From a virus: a stretch of 25,371 bases of DNA. The position numbers and the translations under genes were made by a program. The stretch spans positions 1 to 25,371 of the IMG/VR virus record IMGVR_UViG_3300037861_000077. One strand, given 5' to 3'. The notes under the pieces are model-generated. The model was not told the DNA's origin and ran no database searches. It saw only the letters and a list, made by a program, of their open reading frames with translations. Below, in pieces: positions 5,007 through 12,048 of the stretch; position 1 is the stretch's first letter, and each line of letters starts with the position of its first letter.

Positions 5007-5368
5007 GAGTAGCGAATTACACCCGAAGCGATCACGCTAAAGAGCTAGGGCGCAAATACCTTGACCGCCTAAATGACGGCGGGATACTCGTAGTACAAGT
5101 GACGAGGACGAACCCGCAAAACACTACCTACCGATACAAGGTGTTTTTGGCTTACAACGAAAACGGCGCAACGCACTTAGAGCCAATTAGCTATTGGTTA
5201 GCTGCCGGATTAGGCGAAAAGCTAACCGACAAATACGAACTAAAGGGGAGTGGCGGAGGCTTTAGCCGTTATTTTCACGCCGTGCAGAACTTTATCTACG
5301 CCCTAGAAAAGCTAGGGATCGAAACACCTCCCCGCTATGTCTACGATGTCAAATACAGCGAACTATAA
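5003..5368 (+). CDS. Cassette protein 6 (121 aa)
   Basis: This 121-residue, mildly basic protein has an N-terminal helix (SDHAKELGRKYLDRLNDGG) followed by strands ILVVQVTRT and YRYKVFLAYN. A C-terminal half with GSGGGFSRYFHAVQNFIYAL looks like a loop before a helix. No cysteines and no membrane segment. The start at ATG 5003 is supported by the (AG)5 tract and by ATGA coupling. No family recognised. The compact alpha/beta arrangement would suit a small inhibitor or adaptor, but that is speculation. Confidence 0.72.
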   Translation: MRVANYTRSDHAKELGRKYLDRLNDGGILVVQVTRTNPQNTTYRYKVFLAYNENGATHLEPISYWLAAGLGEKLTDKYELKGSGGGFSRYFHAVQNFIYALEKLGIETPPRYVYDVKYSEL

Positions 5369-5370
5369 AA

Positions 5371-5384
5371 GAGAGAGAGAGAGA
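5371..5384 (+). promoter_or_regulatory. (GA)7 ribosome-binding tract
   Basis: Seven GA units end three bases before ATG 5388. This tract decides the start of the following gene, whose frame is open farther upstream from 5337. It is the longest of the cassette's GA tracts and could vary in length by slippage. Confidence 0.55.
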
Positions 5385-5387
5385 ATC

Positions 5388-5648
5388 ATGAATCTAATAA
5401 TGGAACACTTATGCGAGTGTGGAAACAACGCCGATAACTACTTAGCTACAGAAACACCCCTAAAGGGCTATCCCCCAAAATGCGGGGAATGCGCTCACGC
5501 CGAAGAGTGCAAGCCCAAAAAGAAAATGCGTTTTTACTCTGCACACTTTGGGGGTCACGGTGTAGCAAGTTGCAAGAACTGCACCTTTACCGCTGTTTAC
5601 TTTGAATGCGGTTGCGATCTATTGCACAACTGCAACGAATACAAATAA
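5388..5648 (+). CDS. Cysteine-rich, probable zinc-binding protein (86 aa)
   Basis: The frame is open from ATG 5337, but that start lies inside the previous gene. ATG 5388, directly after the (GA)7 tract, is preferred. The 86-residue product has ten cysteines (9, 11, 32, 35, 41, 62, 65, 74, 76, 82), including C32-x2-C35, C62-x2-C65 and C74-x-C76, plus several histidines. This is enough for two or three zinc sites. No known zinc-finger class fits clearly. A nucleic-acid-binding or protein-binding adaptor is a reasonable guess. Confidence 0.72.
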   Translation: MNLIMEHLCECGNNADNYLATETPLKGYPPKCGECAHAEECKPKKKMRFYSAHFGGHGVASCKNCTFTAVYFECGCDLLHNCNEYK

Positions 5649-5649
5649 A

Positions 5650-5659
5650 GAGAGAGAGA
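5650..5659 (+). promoter_or_regulatory. (GA)5 ribosome-binding tract
   Basis: GAGAGAGAGA followed by ATCAAAA and ATG 5667. The arrangement GA tract, then ATCAAAA-like spacer, is nearly the same as in front of 3880 (TCAAAAA). Confidence 0.6.
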
Positions 5660-5666
5660 ATCAAAA

Positions 5667-6386
5667 ATGAGCACGATAACCAACACGGCAACAACGGACA
5701 AACTAACCGCAATGTTTACCGAAAACACGGGGCGATCTTTTCTAGATAGTGGGGGAGAGAGCGGTAGAGCGTGGCAACGTAATCAAGGCATGACTACCGC
5801 CGATTACCTAAGCGCCCCAACTGCTACTTGGGAGAGAGCGGGCGGGGCAACTATCAACACCTACCAATACCTATTAGCCCGCCTGGAATTCTCTACCGCT
5901 GCCCTAGTTCTCAACCGCCTGATACGTGTATGGGAATTGGGAGACTACGAGAACCGGAATTTGTTTGACCTAGAAGATCAAGAGGATGCGCTCAGAGCAA
6001 TTGGGGCAACCCTAGGCGGGAGTGTCTGGAATACCTACAACTATGAGAGTGACCTAAGCACCGTTTTACAAGGATGGGATTTTACGCTCAACGGGCAGAC
6101 TTACACACTGCTACAAGTTCACGGGGGCGCTGACGTTAGGGGCGGGTACACACTGCCCGTAATCTTTGAGACACATTGCGACGGGTGGATTTATCAATGC
6201 GCTGATTACTCTCTATGGTGTGGGGGGTGTGAGTTCTCTTGGAGTATCTACGGGTCAGACATTACCGCCTATGGCAACTCAAAAGACTTTGAGCTTCCTA
6301 ATGGTCACGCCTATGAGATCTTCGGCGATGGTTGCCCTAAGTGCCACCTTGACCTAATAGCGGACGCCGAAAGCGAGTGCTACTAA
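5667..6386 (+). CDS. Conserved phage protein with LDSGG motif and zinc site (239 aa)
   Basis: The largest cassette protein, 239 residues. Near the N-terminus, FTENTGRSFLDSGGESGRAW (residues 17-36) corresponds to the LDSGG-x-GR-x-W motif I recall from conserved hypothetical proteins of many phages and plasmids. The C-terminal third has C185-x2-C188 (WCGGC) and C223-x2-C226 (GCPKCH), a likely zinc ribbon. The middle is alpha/beta with a WDFTLNG segment. Its ribosome-binding site is a (GA)5 tract. Its stop shares a base with the next start (TAATG). The biochemical role of the family is not known to me. Confidence 0.75.
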   Translation: MSTITNTATTDKLTAMFTENTGRSFLDSGGESGRAWQRNQGMTTADYLSAPTATWERAGGATINTYQYLLARLEFSTAALVLNRLIRVWELGDYENRNLFDLEDQEDALRAIGATLGGSVWNTYNYESDLSTVLQGWDFTLNGQTYTLLQVHGGADVRGGYTLPVIFETHCDGWIYQCADYSLWCGGCEFSWSIYGSDITAYGNSKDFELPNGHAYEIFGDGCPKCHLDLIADAESECY

Positions 6387-6553
6387 TGGGCGCTTATAAG
6401 AGCATAATCACCGACATACAGTGCGCCTTAGAGGACGGTAACCTAGAAGCTGCACTAGACACGCTTAGCGCCGTGAACGCTGAGAGAGAAGACAAAGCAC
6501 AACTGCTACTTACTGCCCTGGAATTGGCATTAGGACGGTACGGCGATGAGTAG
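6386..6553 (+). CDS. Small helical protein (55 aa)
   Basis: A 55-residue frame starts on the last base of the preceding TAA and overlaps the next gene by 8 bases. The product is all-helical and acidic (IQCALEDGNLEAALDTLSAV, then QLLLTALELALGRYG), like a two-helix hairpin. It has no own Shine-Dalgarno and is presumably translated by reinitiation. Function unknown. Confidence 0.6.
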   Translation: MGAYKSIITDIQCALEDGNLEAALDTLSAVNAEREDKAQLLLTALELALGRYGDE

Positions 6554-6737
6554 CCCCCGCCCCCGCCCTAGCTACGGGAAGCCTAAGCCCACGCCCCTAG
6601 GGGTCAAGCTGATAAAGATAATGTTATTTAGTATCGGCTTGCTCATAGCTCCCGCCCTAGCCGTAGTGCTCGTAGGCTTCGGCTTGCTCTTTGGGATCTT
6701 ATTCTCATGGATCAATCGAGCGCTTACTAAGCAATAG
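6546..6737 (+). CDS. Small membrane protein (63 aa), end of cassette
   Basis: This 63-residue protein has a proline- and lysine-rich N-terminus (SSPRPRPSYGKPKPTPLG) and then one long hydrophobic region, residues about 25-54 (IMLFSIGLLIAPALAVVLVG and onward), ending in a basic NRALTKQ tail. It is probably a single- or double-pass membrane protein with the N-terminus inside. It overlaps the previous gene by 8 bases and is followed within 25 bases by a terminator hairpin, so it closes the operon. Function unknown. Confidence 0.65.
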   Translation: MSSPRPRPSYGKPKPTPLGVKLIKIMLFSIGLLIAPALAVVLVGFGLLFGILFSWINRALTKQ

Positions 6738-6758
6738 CCCCGCCCCCTAGTCACCCCT

Positions 6759-6787
6759 AGCCCGCTACCCGCAACAGGTAGCGGGCT
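6759..6787 (+). terminator. Terminator hairpin after the cassette
   Basis: A perfect 11-bp stem, AGCCCGCTACC / GGTAGCGGGCT, with a 7-base loop, followed by only TTGG. The strong stem with almost no U tract is the type often seen in actinobacteria. It lies 21 bases after the last cassette gene. Confidence 0.7.
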
Positions 6788-6808
6788 TTGGCATGTCTGC
6801 AACAACAC

Positions 6809-6830
6809 ACACCGACACCGACACCGACAC
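6809..6830 (+). repeat. ACACCG tandem repeat
   Basis: Three full ACACCG units plus ACAC. Short, perfect and non-coding. Confidence 0.8.
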
Positions 6831-6878
6831 GCTAACAACGCTCACGCCCCCCGCCAGCGCCTATCTAAGCCCCGCTGC

Positions 6879-7048
6879 CCCGTAGGTGGCACGATTACAC
6901 CGCCAGACACCTTGACCGCCTAGGGCAACCATAGACGGGCTAAGGCGATAACATGCCCCGCCCCCGCCCGTAGAGCACTCTCTAACGCCACGGCACACCA
7001 AGGGGGCATACACAGACCCTAAGCGCCCCCGTGCCCGTAGGTGGCACG
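6879..7048 (+). repeat. 15-bp direct repeat pair
   Basis: CCCGTAGGTGGCACG occurs at 6879-6893 and again at 7034-7048, 155 bases apart, within the non-coding GC-rich region. Paired direct repeats upstream of the small terminase could be terminase-binding sites. Confidence 0.7.
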
Positions 7049-7094
7049 CTATGACCTAGCCCGGCAGCTGGCAACCACTCCCCCACCGCCCCTA

Positions 7095-7145
7095 GACACT
7101 AGATGTAGTGGTCTAACGCCCCCTTGACCACTACATGTAGGGGTC
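7095..7145. repeat. Imperfect inverted repeat with central palindrome
   Basis: The perfect core is ATGTAGTGGTC (7103-7113) against GACCACTACAT (7126-7136), with a 12-base loop. Allowing mismatches, the arms extend over 7095-7113 and 7126-7145. The right arm contains the palindrome CTACATGTAG (7131-7140), and the left arm contains the small hairpin CACTA-GATG-TAGTG. Confidence 0.75.
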
Positions 7146-7252
7146 ACCCCCCCCGTAGCCCCCCTGGGGTGGGGCACGCCCTGCACTGGGCAGCGACCCG
7201 ACACCCCGCTCGCCCCGTTCGCTTATTTTTACGCATTTGAAACTAAAAGTGC

Positions 7253-7264
7253 TACGCTCTACAC
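7253..7264 (+). promoter_or_regulatory. Possible leaderless promoter for small terminase
   Basis: An extended -10 element, TG-C-TACGCT (7250-7258), is followed by six bases and then ATG 7265, so transcription would begin at the start codon itself. No Shine-Dalgarno precedes the gene. TANNNT boxes 6-7 bases before the start codon mark leaderless genes in actinobacteria. Confidence 0.45.
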
Positions 7265-7693
7265 ATGCCGAACCCAGCAGTACCTAACGAGCTAAAGCGC
7301 CTGACGGGTAACCCAGGCAAGAGACCCCTGACAAAGATAGAAAACGTCATGCCTATTCAGGGGGGATACACCGAACCGCATCAGCCCCTAGAGTGGGCAG
7401 GCATGCAACTGTGGGATAGAACCTTCAAGGCAGCACGAACTTGGATAGGTCACACCGATGTCGAGGCATTGATGATTGTCTGCAAGCAACTTGATCGGCA
7501 GGTAAAGATTGAGTCGCTGTGGGCAGAGAACCCCGAAGACTTCCACATCATGCGCCAGTTGATTGAACTAGACAAAGCGATAATGTCTGGGCTTGGTCAG
7601 CTTGGCTTCACGGTTGACTCAAGAACTCGGCTGAACCTAGCGGAGATAAAAGCCGAGTCTGCTTTCCAGAAGTTGATGTCTGAGAGAAGCTAG
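7265..7693 (+). CDS. terS: Terminase small subunit, P27 family
   Basis: A 142-residue DNA-recognition subunit of the packaging motor. The N-terminal segment NELKRLTGNPGKRPL is the signature of P27-type small terminases, followed by P-x2-P-LEWAGMQLWDRTF and helical segments that build the oligomer. Normal length for the family. It lacks a Shine-Dalgarno and appears leaderless. Its TAG overlaps the GTG start of the large subunit (TAGTG), as expected for co-translated terminase genes. The GC-rich repeats just upstream are candidate binding sites. Confidence 0.92.
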   Translation: MPNPAVPNELKRLTGNPGKRPLTKIENVMPIQGGYTEPHQPLEWAGMQLWDRTFKAARTWIGHTDVEALMIVCKQLDRQVKIESLWAENPEDFHIMRQLIELDKAIMSGLGQLGFTVDSRTRLNLAEIKAESAFQKLMSERS

Positions 7694-9207
7694 TGTGGCC
7701 TCCGGCTTGGCTAACGCCAGTAGCACCTGAATCAATTGACCGTGGTGACGGTGACTTTATTATTCGGTTTGCAGATGCCTTTGGCTCTATAACTAAAGAC
7801 TCAATTGCAGGCAAGGCTGGCACAAAGCTGGTGCTCCGTGAATGGCAAAAAGAACTAATACGCCACATCTTTGCAAGAGACGAGGACGGCGGAATGTCGC
7901 ACCGTGTCTCACTCGCAGGGATTGCCAGAAAGAACGGGAAAAGCGCACTCGGTTCAATCATTGCTGCCTTCGGGCTAATGGATGTCAAGACTCAGGGCGC
8001 AGAGATTTACTCGGTAGCCGCTGATCGTAACCAGGCTCGCATTGTCTTTGAAGACACTAAGCGCATGATTGCTAACTCTGAACTAAACGAACACGTCAAG
8101 ATTTACAGAGACTCAATCTTTGTTCCGGCAACCAACAATGTCTACAGAGTGCTATCGGCGGACGCACCTAGACATGAAGGCTTGTCCCCTACTCTGGTGC
8201 TTTTTGACGAACTACACGCTCAGCCCAACAGACAGCTTTTTGATGTTATGTCGCTTGCTCAAGGAGCTAGAGGCAAGTCAGCAACGATGGTCGCTATCAC
8301 CACGGCGGGTGTAAAGACTGAGAGTCAGACTGGTAAGGATTCAATTGCTTACTCTCTTTACCAATACGGACAAAAAGTAGCACGGGGCGAAACCATTGAC
8401 CCCACGTTCTTTATGGCATGGTGGGAAGCCCCGCCCGAAGCAGATCACAGACTTGAAAGCTCATGGAGGTTAGCTAACCCTGGCTTCGATGACATTTGCG
8501 CTAAGACCGACTTCCAGTCAGCGGTACTGCGCACACCAGAGTCCGAGTTCCGCACAAAGCGTTGTAACCAATGGGTGTCTAGTCAGTCATCTTGGCTACC
8601 CGCTGGTTCGTGGGATGCTCTTGGGGGAGACTTTGAAATCTCTGTAGATGAAGACTACGTGCTTGGCTTTGACGGATCTTATGCTTCGGACTCAACTGCA
8701 CTTGTGGTTTGCACGATGCCGAAAGATGGAGAGCTACCTAAAATCAAGCTAGTCAGAACTTGGGAAAAAGACTTTGGCGTAGACGATGACTCATGGCGTG
8801 TACCTATGGACGAGGTAAGGGCAGAGATTGTCAGTTACCTACAGGCGTTTCCTAAGTGCCGTGAGGTGGCTTGTGACCCTTATCGCTGGGCGCAGATGAT
8901 GCAAGATCTAGACGAGCTTGGCTTTCCTATTGTTGAGTACAAAACAAACTTGCTAAACCTTATGATTCCTGCAACTCAAAAAGTGTTCGATGCTGTGATT
9001 GAGAAGAAATTAATACATGACGGCAACCCGGCACTCTCCCGACACATAGACAATTGTGTAATCAAGTCGGATCACCGAGGACAGCGTGTGACTAAAGAAC
9101 ATGCGAACTCAAAAAAGAAGATTGACAACGCTATAGCATTCATCATTGCTTACGATAGGGCAACTATCAGTAGAATGGATGAAGTAGTGCCACAAGTATT
9201 TGTATAG
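7693..9207 (+). CDS. terL: Terminase large subunit, HK97-like
   Basis: A 504-residue ATPase-nuclease that pumps and cuts phage DNA at the portal. The ATPase domain has GIARKNGKS (76-84) as the Walker A variant, LVLFDEL (168-174) as Walker B and coupling motif AITTAG (201-206). The RNase H-like nuclease has acidic residues in GFDGSYASDST (D327), ACDPYRW (D395) and KIDNAIA (D478). Full length for the Terminase_1 family. It starts at GTG 7693, sharing bases with the small-subunit stop. A membrane-protein gene and the portal follow directly. Confidence 0.96.
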   Translation: MWPPAWLTPVAPESIDRGDGDFIIRFADAFGSITKDSIAGKAGTKLVLREWQKELIRHIFARDEDGGMSHRVSLAGIARKNGKSALGSIIAAFGLMDVKTQGAEIYSVAADRNQARIVFEDTKRMIANSELNEHVKIYRDSIFVPATNNVYRVLSADAPRHEGLSPTLVLFDELHAQPNRQLFDVMSLAQGARGKSATMVAITTAGVKTESQTGKDSIAYSLYQYGQKVARGETIDPTFFMAWWEAPPEADHRLESSWRLANPGFDDICAKTDFQSAVLRTPESEFRTKRCNQWVSSQSSWLPAGSWDALGGDFEISVDEDYVLGFDGSYASDSTALVVCTMPKDGELPKIKLVRTWEKDFGVDDDSWRVPMDEVRAEIVSYLQAFPKCREVACDPYRWAQMMQDLDELGFPIVEYKTNLLNLMIPATQKVFDAVIEKKLIHDGNPALSRHIDNCVIKSDHRGQRVTKEHANSKKKIDNAIAFIIAYDRATISRMDEVVPQVFV

Positions 9208-9213
9208 GCGGTT

Positions 9214-9348
9214 ATGTTAGCTACAATTTTGCAAGTTTTAGGCGCAGTACTGGTTTCGGTTGGTATGGCCCTAGTTTGGCTGCCAGCAGGAGTGATACTG
9301 GCAGGGTTGTCTGCCCTAGCCTTTGGGATAGCTATGGAGCGTAAGTAA
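9214..9348 (+). CDS. Small two-helix membrane protein (44 aa)
   Basis: A 44-residue frame fits between terminase and portal; its TAA shares the A of the portal ATG. The product is almost entirely hydrophobic (LQVLGAVLVSVGMALVWLP, then AGVILAGLSALAFGIAM), with a PxG turn between two membrane helices and a basic MERK end. I recall similar tiny membrane proteins at this spot in other actinophages. The role is unknown. Confidence 0.65.
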   Translation: MLATILQVLGAVLVSVGMALVWLPAGVILAGLSALAFGIAMERK

Positions 9349-10700
9349 TGCTAAATAATCTTTTTGAGAAACGTCAGGTGTCATTCCAGACCCTATGGGG
9401 CGCAGGCGGAGACTTAGAGCTGAACAATCAGTCAGCCACATTCATTGACTCAACGACTGCCCTACAGATTAACGCCGTCTTCTCAGCAGTCTCACTAATA
9501 AGCGACACTATCGCCACACTGCCTACAGATGTCTTTATCCGTAGATCTGGCGCTCGCTATCCTTTCCGTCCACAGCCACAGTGGATTACCAAGCCAGATG
9601 TTGACACAACCAAGGAAGCCTTCTACGGCTCTGTCATTGTTTCTCTTTTGCTTGACGGCAATGCCTTTATTAGGGTCTACTCAAACCAACGTGGAGAAGT
9701 AGTCAACCTAAACGTTCTAAACCCCGTGGATTGCGAAATCCAGCGCAACGGGCTAGGCAACGTAATGTTCAAGGTCAAGGGCGAAAAGAAAATGCTTAGC
9801 TCTGACGAAATGATTTTTATACCTGATCTAGTAAGACCGGGTAACCTCCGTGGTGTTTCTCGCACCGATGCACTAAAGGAAAACCTTGGGCTTGCGAAGG
9901 CGCTAGAGAACTACGCAGCTCGCTTTTTCGGTCAGGGTACACAAACCTCGGGCGTGATAGAAGCGCCTGGAAGCCTAACTGGTGATCAAGCACGTGCAAT
10001 GCAAGAGGCTTTTGATTCACGTCACAGAGGTTGGAGCAAGGCACATAAGACCGCAATCATTTCAGGCGGGGCAACTTACAAAGCTACTAACGTGCCGAAT
10101 GATCAAGCTCAGTTTCTAGACTCTCGCCGTATGGCAGTTGAAGACATTGCCCGTGCATTCAACATCCCTCCACACCTGTTGGGACTGCCTGGCACTAACT
10201 CTTATGCTTCGGTTGAGCAAAATAACCTAGCTTGGGTAACTCACTGCCTTCGTCCAATAGTCCAGAAGATTGAGGGTGCTATGTCACCTTTGATGAATAG
10301 GTACTCTGGTGGCGATACAGCATTCTTGAGATTCAACCTAGACGGCTTACTACGTGCCGATGTCACTTCCCGTATGTCAGCTTTCTCAACGGGACTGCAA
10401 GCAGGATTTTTGACTATCAACGATGTTCGGCGATTAGAAGATCTGCCACCAATCAACGACCCTTCCGCTGACACTGTAAGAGTGCCTTTAGCTAATGTCA
10501 ACGTGGAGGCAGCGGACTTGTCAGCTCAGACTGAGCGTGTAGACATGGCTCAACGATTGATACAGGTTGGCTTTGATCCAGCAGAAGTCTTGGCCGCCTT
10601 GAAGCTGCCACCAATAGCTCACACCGGAGTACCATCGGTACAGCTACAGTCATCAGCACAAATCAATCCAGAAAACCCTGACGAAGTTTACGAAGTCTAA
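9348..10700 (+). CDS. Portal protein, HK97 family
   Basis: A 450-residue protein forming the dodecameric ring at the capsid vertex through which DNA enters and leaves. Family hallmarks are the N-terminal AVFSAVSLISDTIATLP helix, FRVxxNxxG-type loops (VYSNQRGEVVNLNVL), the DEMIFIPDLVRPG segment, and the C-terminal SRRMAVEDIARAFNIPPHLL followed by NSYASVEQNNLAWV, all typical of HK97-type portals. Length is normal for the family. The start shares a base with the stop of the small membrane-protein gene. Confidence 0.95.
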   Translation: MLNNLFEKRQVSFQTLWGAGGDLELNNQSATFIDSTTALQINAVFSAVSLISDTIATLPTDVFIRRSGARYPFRPQPQWITKPDVDTTKEAFYGSVIVSLLLDGNAFIRVYSNQRGEVVNLNVLNPVDCEIQRNGLGNVMFKVKGEKKMLSSDEMIFIPDLVRPGNLRGVSRTDALKENLGLAKALENYAARFFGQGTQTSGVIEAPGSLTGDQARAMQEAFDSRHRGWSKAHKTAIISGGATYKATNVPNDQAQFLDSRRMAVEDIARAFNIPPHLLGLPGTNSYASVEQNNLAWVTHCLRPIVQKIEGAMSPLMNRYSGGDTAFLRFNLDGLLRADVTSRMSAFSTGLQAGFLTINDVRRLEDLPPINDPSADTVRVPLANVNVEAADLSAQTERVDMAQRLIQVGFDPAEVLAALKLPPIAHTGVPSVQLQSSAQINPENPDEVYEV

Positions 10701-10719
10701 AGGCTATAAGGAGAACTGC

Positions 10720-10845
10720 ATGCTAGTACCTGACAGAAATGGCAACCCCGTATCTAATCTAAAGCCACCAGTCGTGGAGGCTGTAAAGCAAGCTCCTGTG
10801 ACAAAGCCTGCCCCTGCAAAGCCTGTTGCCAGTAAGAACAAGTAA
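10720..10845 (+). CDS. Proline/lysine-rich small protein (41 aa)
   Basis: A 41-residue frame with a clear AAGGAG (10709-10714) before ATG 10720. The C-terminal half is a low-complexity P/A/K/V tail (KQAPVTKPAPAKPVASKNK) with no fold apparent. Its position between portal and protease and its good ribosome-binding site suggest it is expressed. It could be a linker, or a scaffold- or portal-associated peptide. No family recognised. Confidence 0.6.
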   Translation: MLVPDRNGNPVSNLKPPVVEAVKQAPVTKPAPAKPVASKNK

Positions 10846-10850
10846 CTAAA

Positions 10851-11621
10851 TTGGCTGACAATAGTAAACTAGAAACACAAGAGCTGAAAGGCACTAATTT
10901 GTCAAAGATAGAACAACGCACTAACGTAGCTGAGTTTGAAGTCCGTGAAGAGAATGACGGTATGTCCTTTAGTGGATACGCAGCTCTATTTGACAGCCCT
11001 TCTGAGCCTCTGCCTTTCATAGAGCGCATCCAACGAGGTGCTTTTCGCAGATCACTCCGCACCCGCAACGACATCAAGTTCTTGTGGAATCACGACTCTG
11101 GCGAAATACTAGGTAGCACACGAGCAGGCACACTGACTCTTACTGAGGATGACCGTGGACTACGTGTAGACGGCATGTTACCAAACACGACACGAGGCCG
11201 TGATGTTGCAGAGCTGCTAAGGCGTGGAGATGTAGACGCAATGAGCTTTGGCTTTTCTGTCCCCCAAGGTGGGGATACCTGGTCTTCTGATGGTGGAGAA
11301 CGAACTCTGAAGTCAGTTCGGTTGCACGAAGTTTCGGTTGTGGCTTGGCCTGCTTATACGGCAACAGCCGGGACTGTTTCAGTCCGTAAGTTCGAGAAAA
11401 CCGCAGAGCGTAGCAATGTGGATGTAGATGCACTTGCTGGTGCACTAACAAAGCTAGAAGACGGTCTAGACATTACGGGTGACGAGAAAGACATGCTTGT
11501 ACGTGTAATTGATTCCCTGTCTCCTGCTGTTGAAGCAGTAGAGGCAGTAGAAGACAACGGCAACTTAGAGCTACTAGCTCTGAAAAAGAAAAAGCTTCAA
11601 CTACTATTGGATAGGATTTAA
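10851..11621 (+). CDS. Prohead (maturation) protease, HK97-like
   Basis: A 256-residue serine protease of the S78 type that cleaves scaffold and capsid delta domains during head maturation. Visible features are the FSGYAALFD strand, the catalytic histidine in LWNHD (H81), the nucleophile region DAMSFGF (S132) and LHEVSVVAWPAY with E160. The frame opens at TTG 10851 without a Shine-Dalgarno. TTG 10899, with AAAGG 7 bases upstream, is a plausible true start and would remove 16 residues. The charged C-terminal tail of about 80 residues may serve as an assembly or scaffold segment. Confidence 0.92.
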   Translation: MADNSKLETQELKGTNLSKIEQRTNVAEFEVREENDGMSFSGYAALFDSPSEPLPFIERIQRGAFRRSLRTRNDIKFLWNHDSGEILGSTRAGTLTLTEDDRGLRVDGMLPNTTRGRDVAELLRRGDVDAMSFGFSVPQGGDTWSSDGGERTLKSVRLHEVSVVAWPAYTATAGTVSVRKFEKTAERSNVDVDALAGALTKLEDGLDITGDEKDMLVRVIDSLSPAVEAVEAVEDNGNLELLALKKKKLQLLLDRI

Positions 11622-11623
11622 TC

Positions 11624-11860
11624 ATGGCTAATAAAGCAGAAATTAAAAAAGCAATTCTTTTGGTTGCAGGCAACCCTGACTCAGGCGTTATCTTTAGGCT
11701 TGCTGATCAGTTTGCAGAAGCAATCGTTGGTCTAGATGCAAAAGTACCTTCTAAAAGTGACGCACGAGACAGTGACACTGACGGTCTAGTGCAAGACGGT
11801 ACATCTTTCGAACGACCAGCCAAGGAAACTCGTACAACCAAGCCAGAAGAGAAGCGCTAA
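11624..11860 (+). CDS. Small conserved protein downstream of protease (78 aa)
   Basis: This 78-residue protein starts two bases after the protease stop. The N-terminal half is one helical domain (KAEIKKAILLVAGNPDSGVI, then LADQFAEAIVGLD). The C-terminal half is charged and disordered, ending FERPAKETRTTKPEEKR. I recall this architecture, including the KETR...KPEE end, in short genes between protease and capsid of actinophages. A scaffold or accessory head role is possible but unproven. A strong terminator follows. Confidence 0.75.
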   Translation: MANKAEIKKAILLVAGNPDSGVIFRLADQFAEAIVGLDAKVPSKSDARDSDTDGLVQDGTSFERPAKETRTTKPEEKR

Positions 11861-11887
11861 CTAACTCTCTGCCAAGCTACGAGTATC

Positions 11888-11926
11888 ACCCCCAGAGTCT
11901 TACCTCTTTCTACTCTGGGGGTTTTC
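11888..11926 (+). terminator. Rho-independent terminator before capsid gene
   Basis: An 11-bp stem, ACCCCCAGAGT / ACTCTGGGGGT (11888-11898 and 11912-11922), with a 13-base loop, followed by TTTTCC. It insulates the capsid gene from the upstream head genes. Confidence 0.8.
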
Positions 11927-11941
11927 CTTTGCCTAAAGCAC

Positions 11942-11970
11942 TTGTCCCCTAAGCTGTAAACTTTTACATA
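11942..11970 (+). promoter_or_regulatory. Possible capsid promoter
   Basis: TTGTCC (11942-11947), a 17-base spacer, then TACATA (11965-11970). Neither hexamer is strong. The location is apt, though: just after a terminator and about 80 bases before the most highly expressed structural gene. Two copies of GTGAGTCA (11976-11983 and 11992-11999) follow in the leader. Confidence 0.35.
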
Positions 11971-12048
11971 ACGATGTGAGTCAACTCGCTCGTGAGTCAG
12001 TTGAGCGTCAGCGCCACTGCATCCGTGTAAAACTAATAAGGAGACTAC

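Larger units (their letters stand above)
6738..7264. other. GC-rich non-coding region before terminase, possible packaging site
   Basis: About 527 bases without a credible gene. The region is C-rich on the + strand, clearly unlike the structural genes to its right, and packed with short repeats. These are a terminator at 6759-6787, an ACACCG tandem at 6809-6830, a 15-bp direct repeat (6879-6893 and 7034-7048), an 11-bp inverted repeat (7103-7136) and the palindrome CTACATGTAG (7131-7140). CTAG is frequent. Its place just ahead of the small terminase is where cos or pac sites and terminase-binding sites usually lie; this role is inferred. Confidence 0.6.

Noticed and set aside
6166-6357. 63-codon frame inside the LDSGG gene
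   Set aside because: Contained wholly within a longer gene with a recognisable motif and zinc site, and it lacks a ribosome-binding site.
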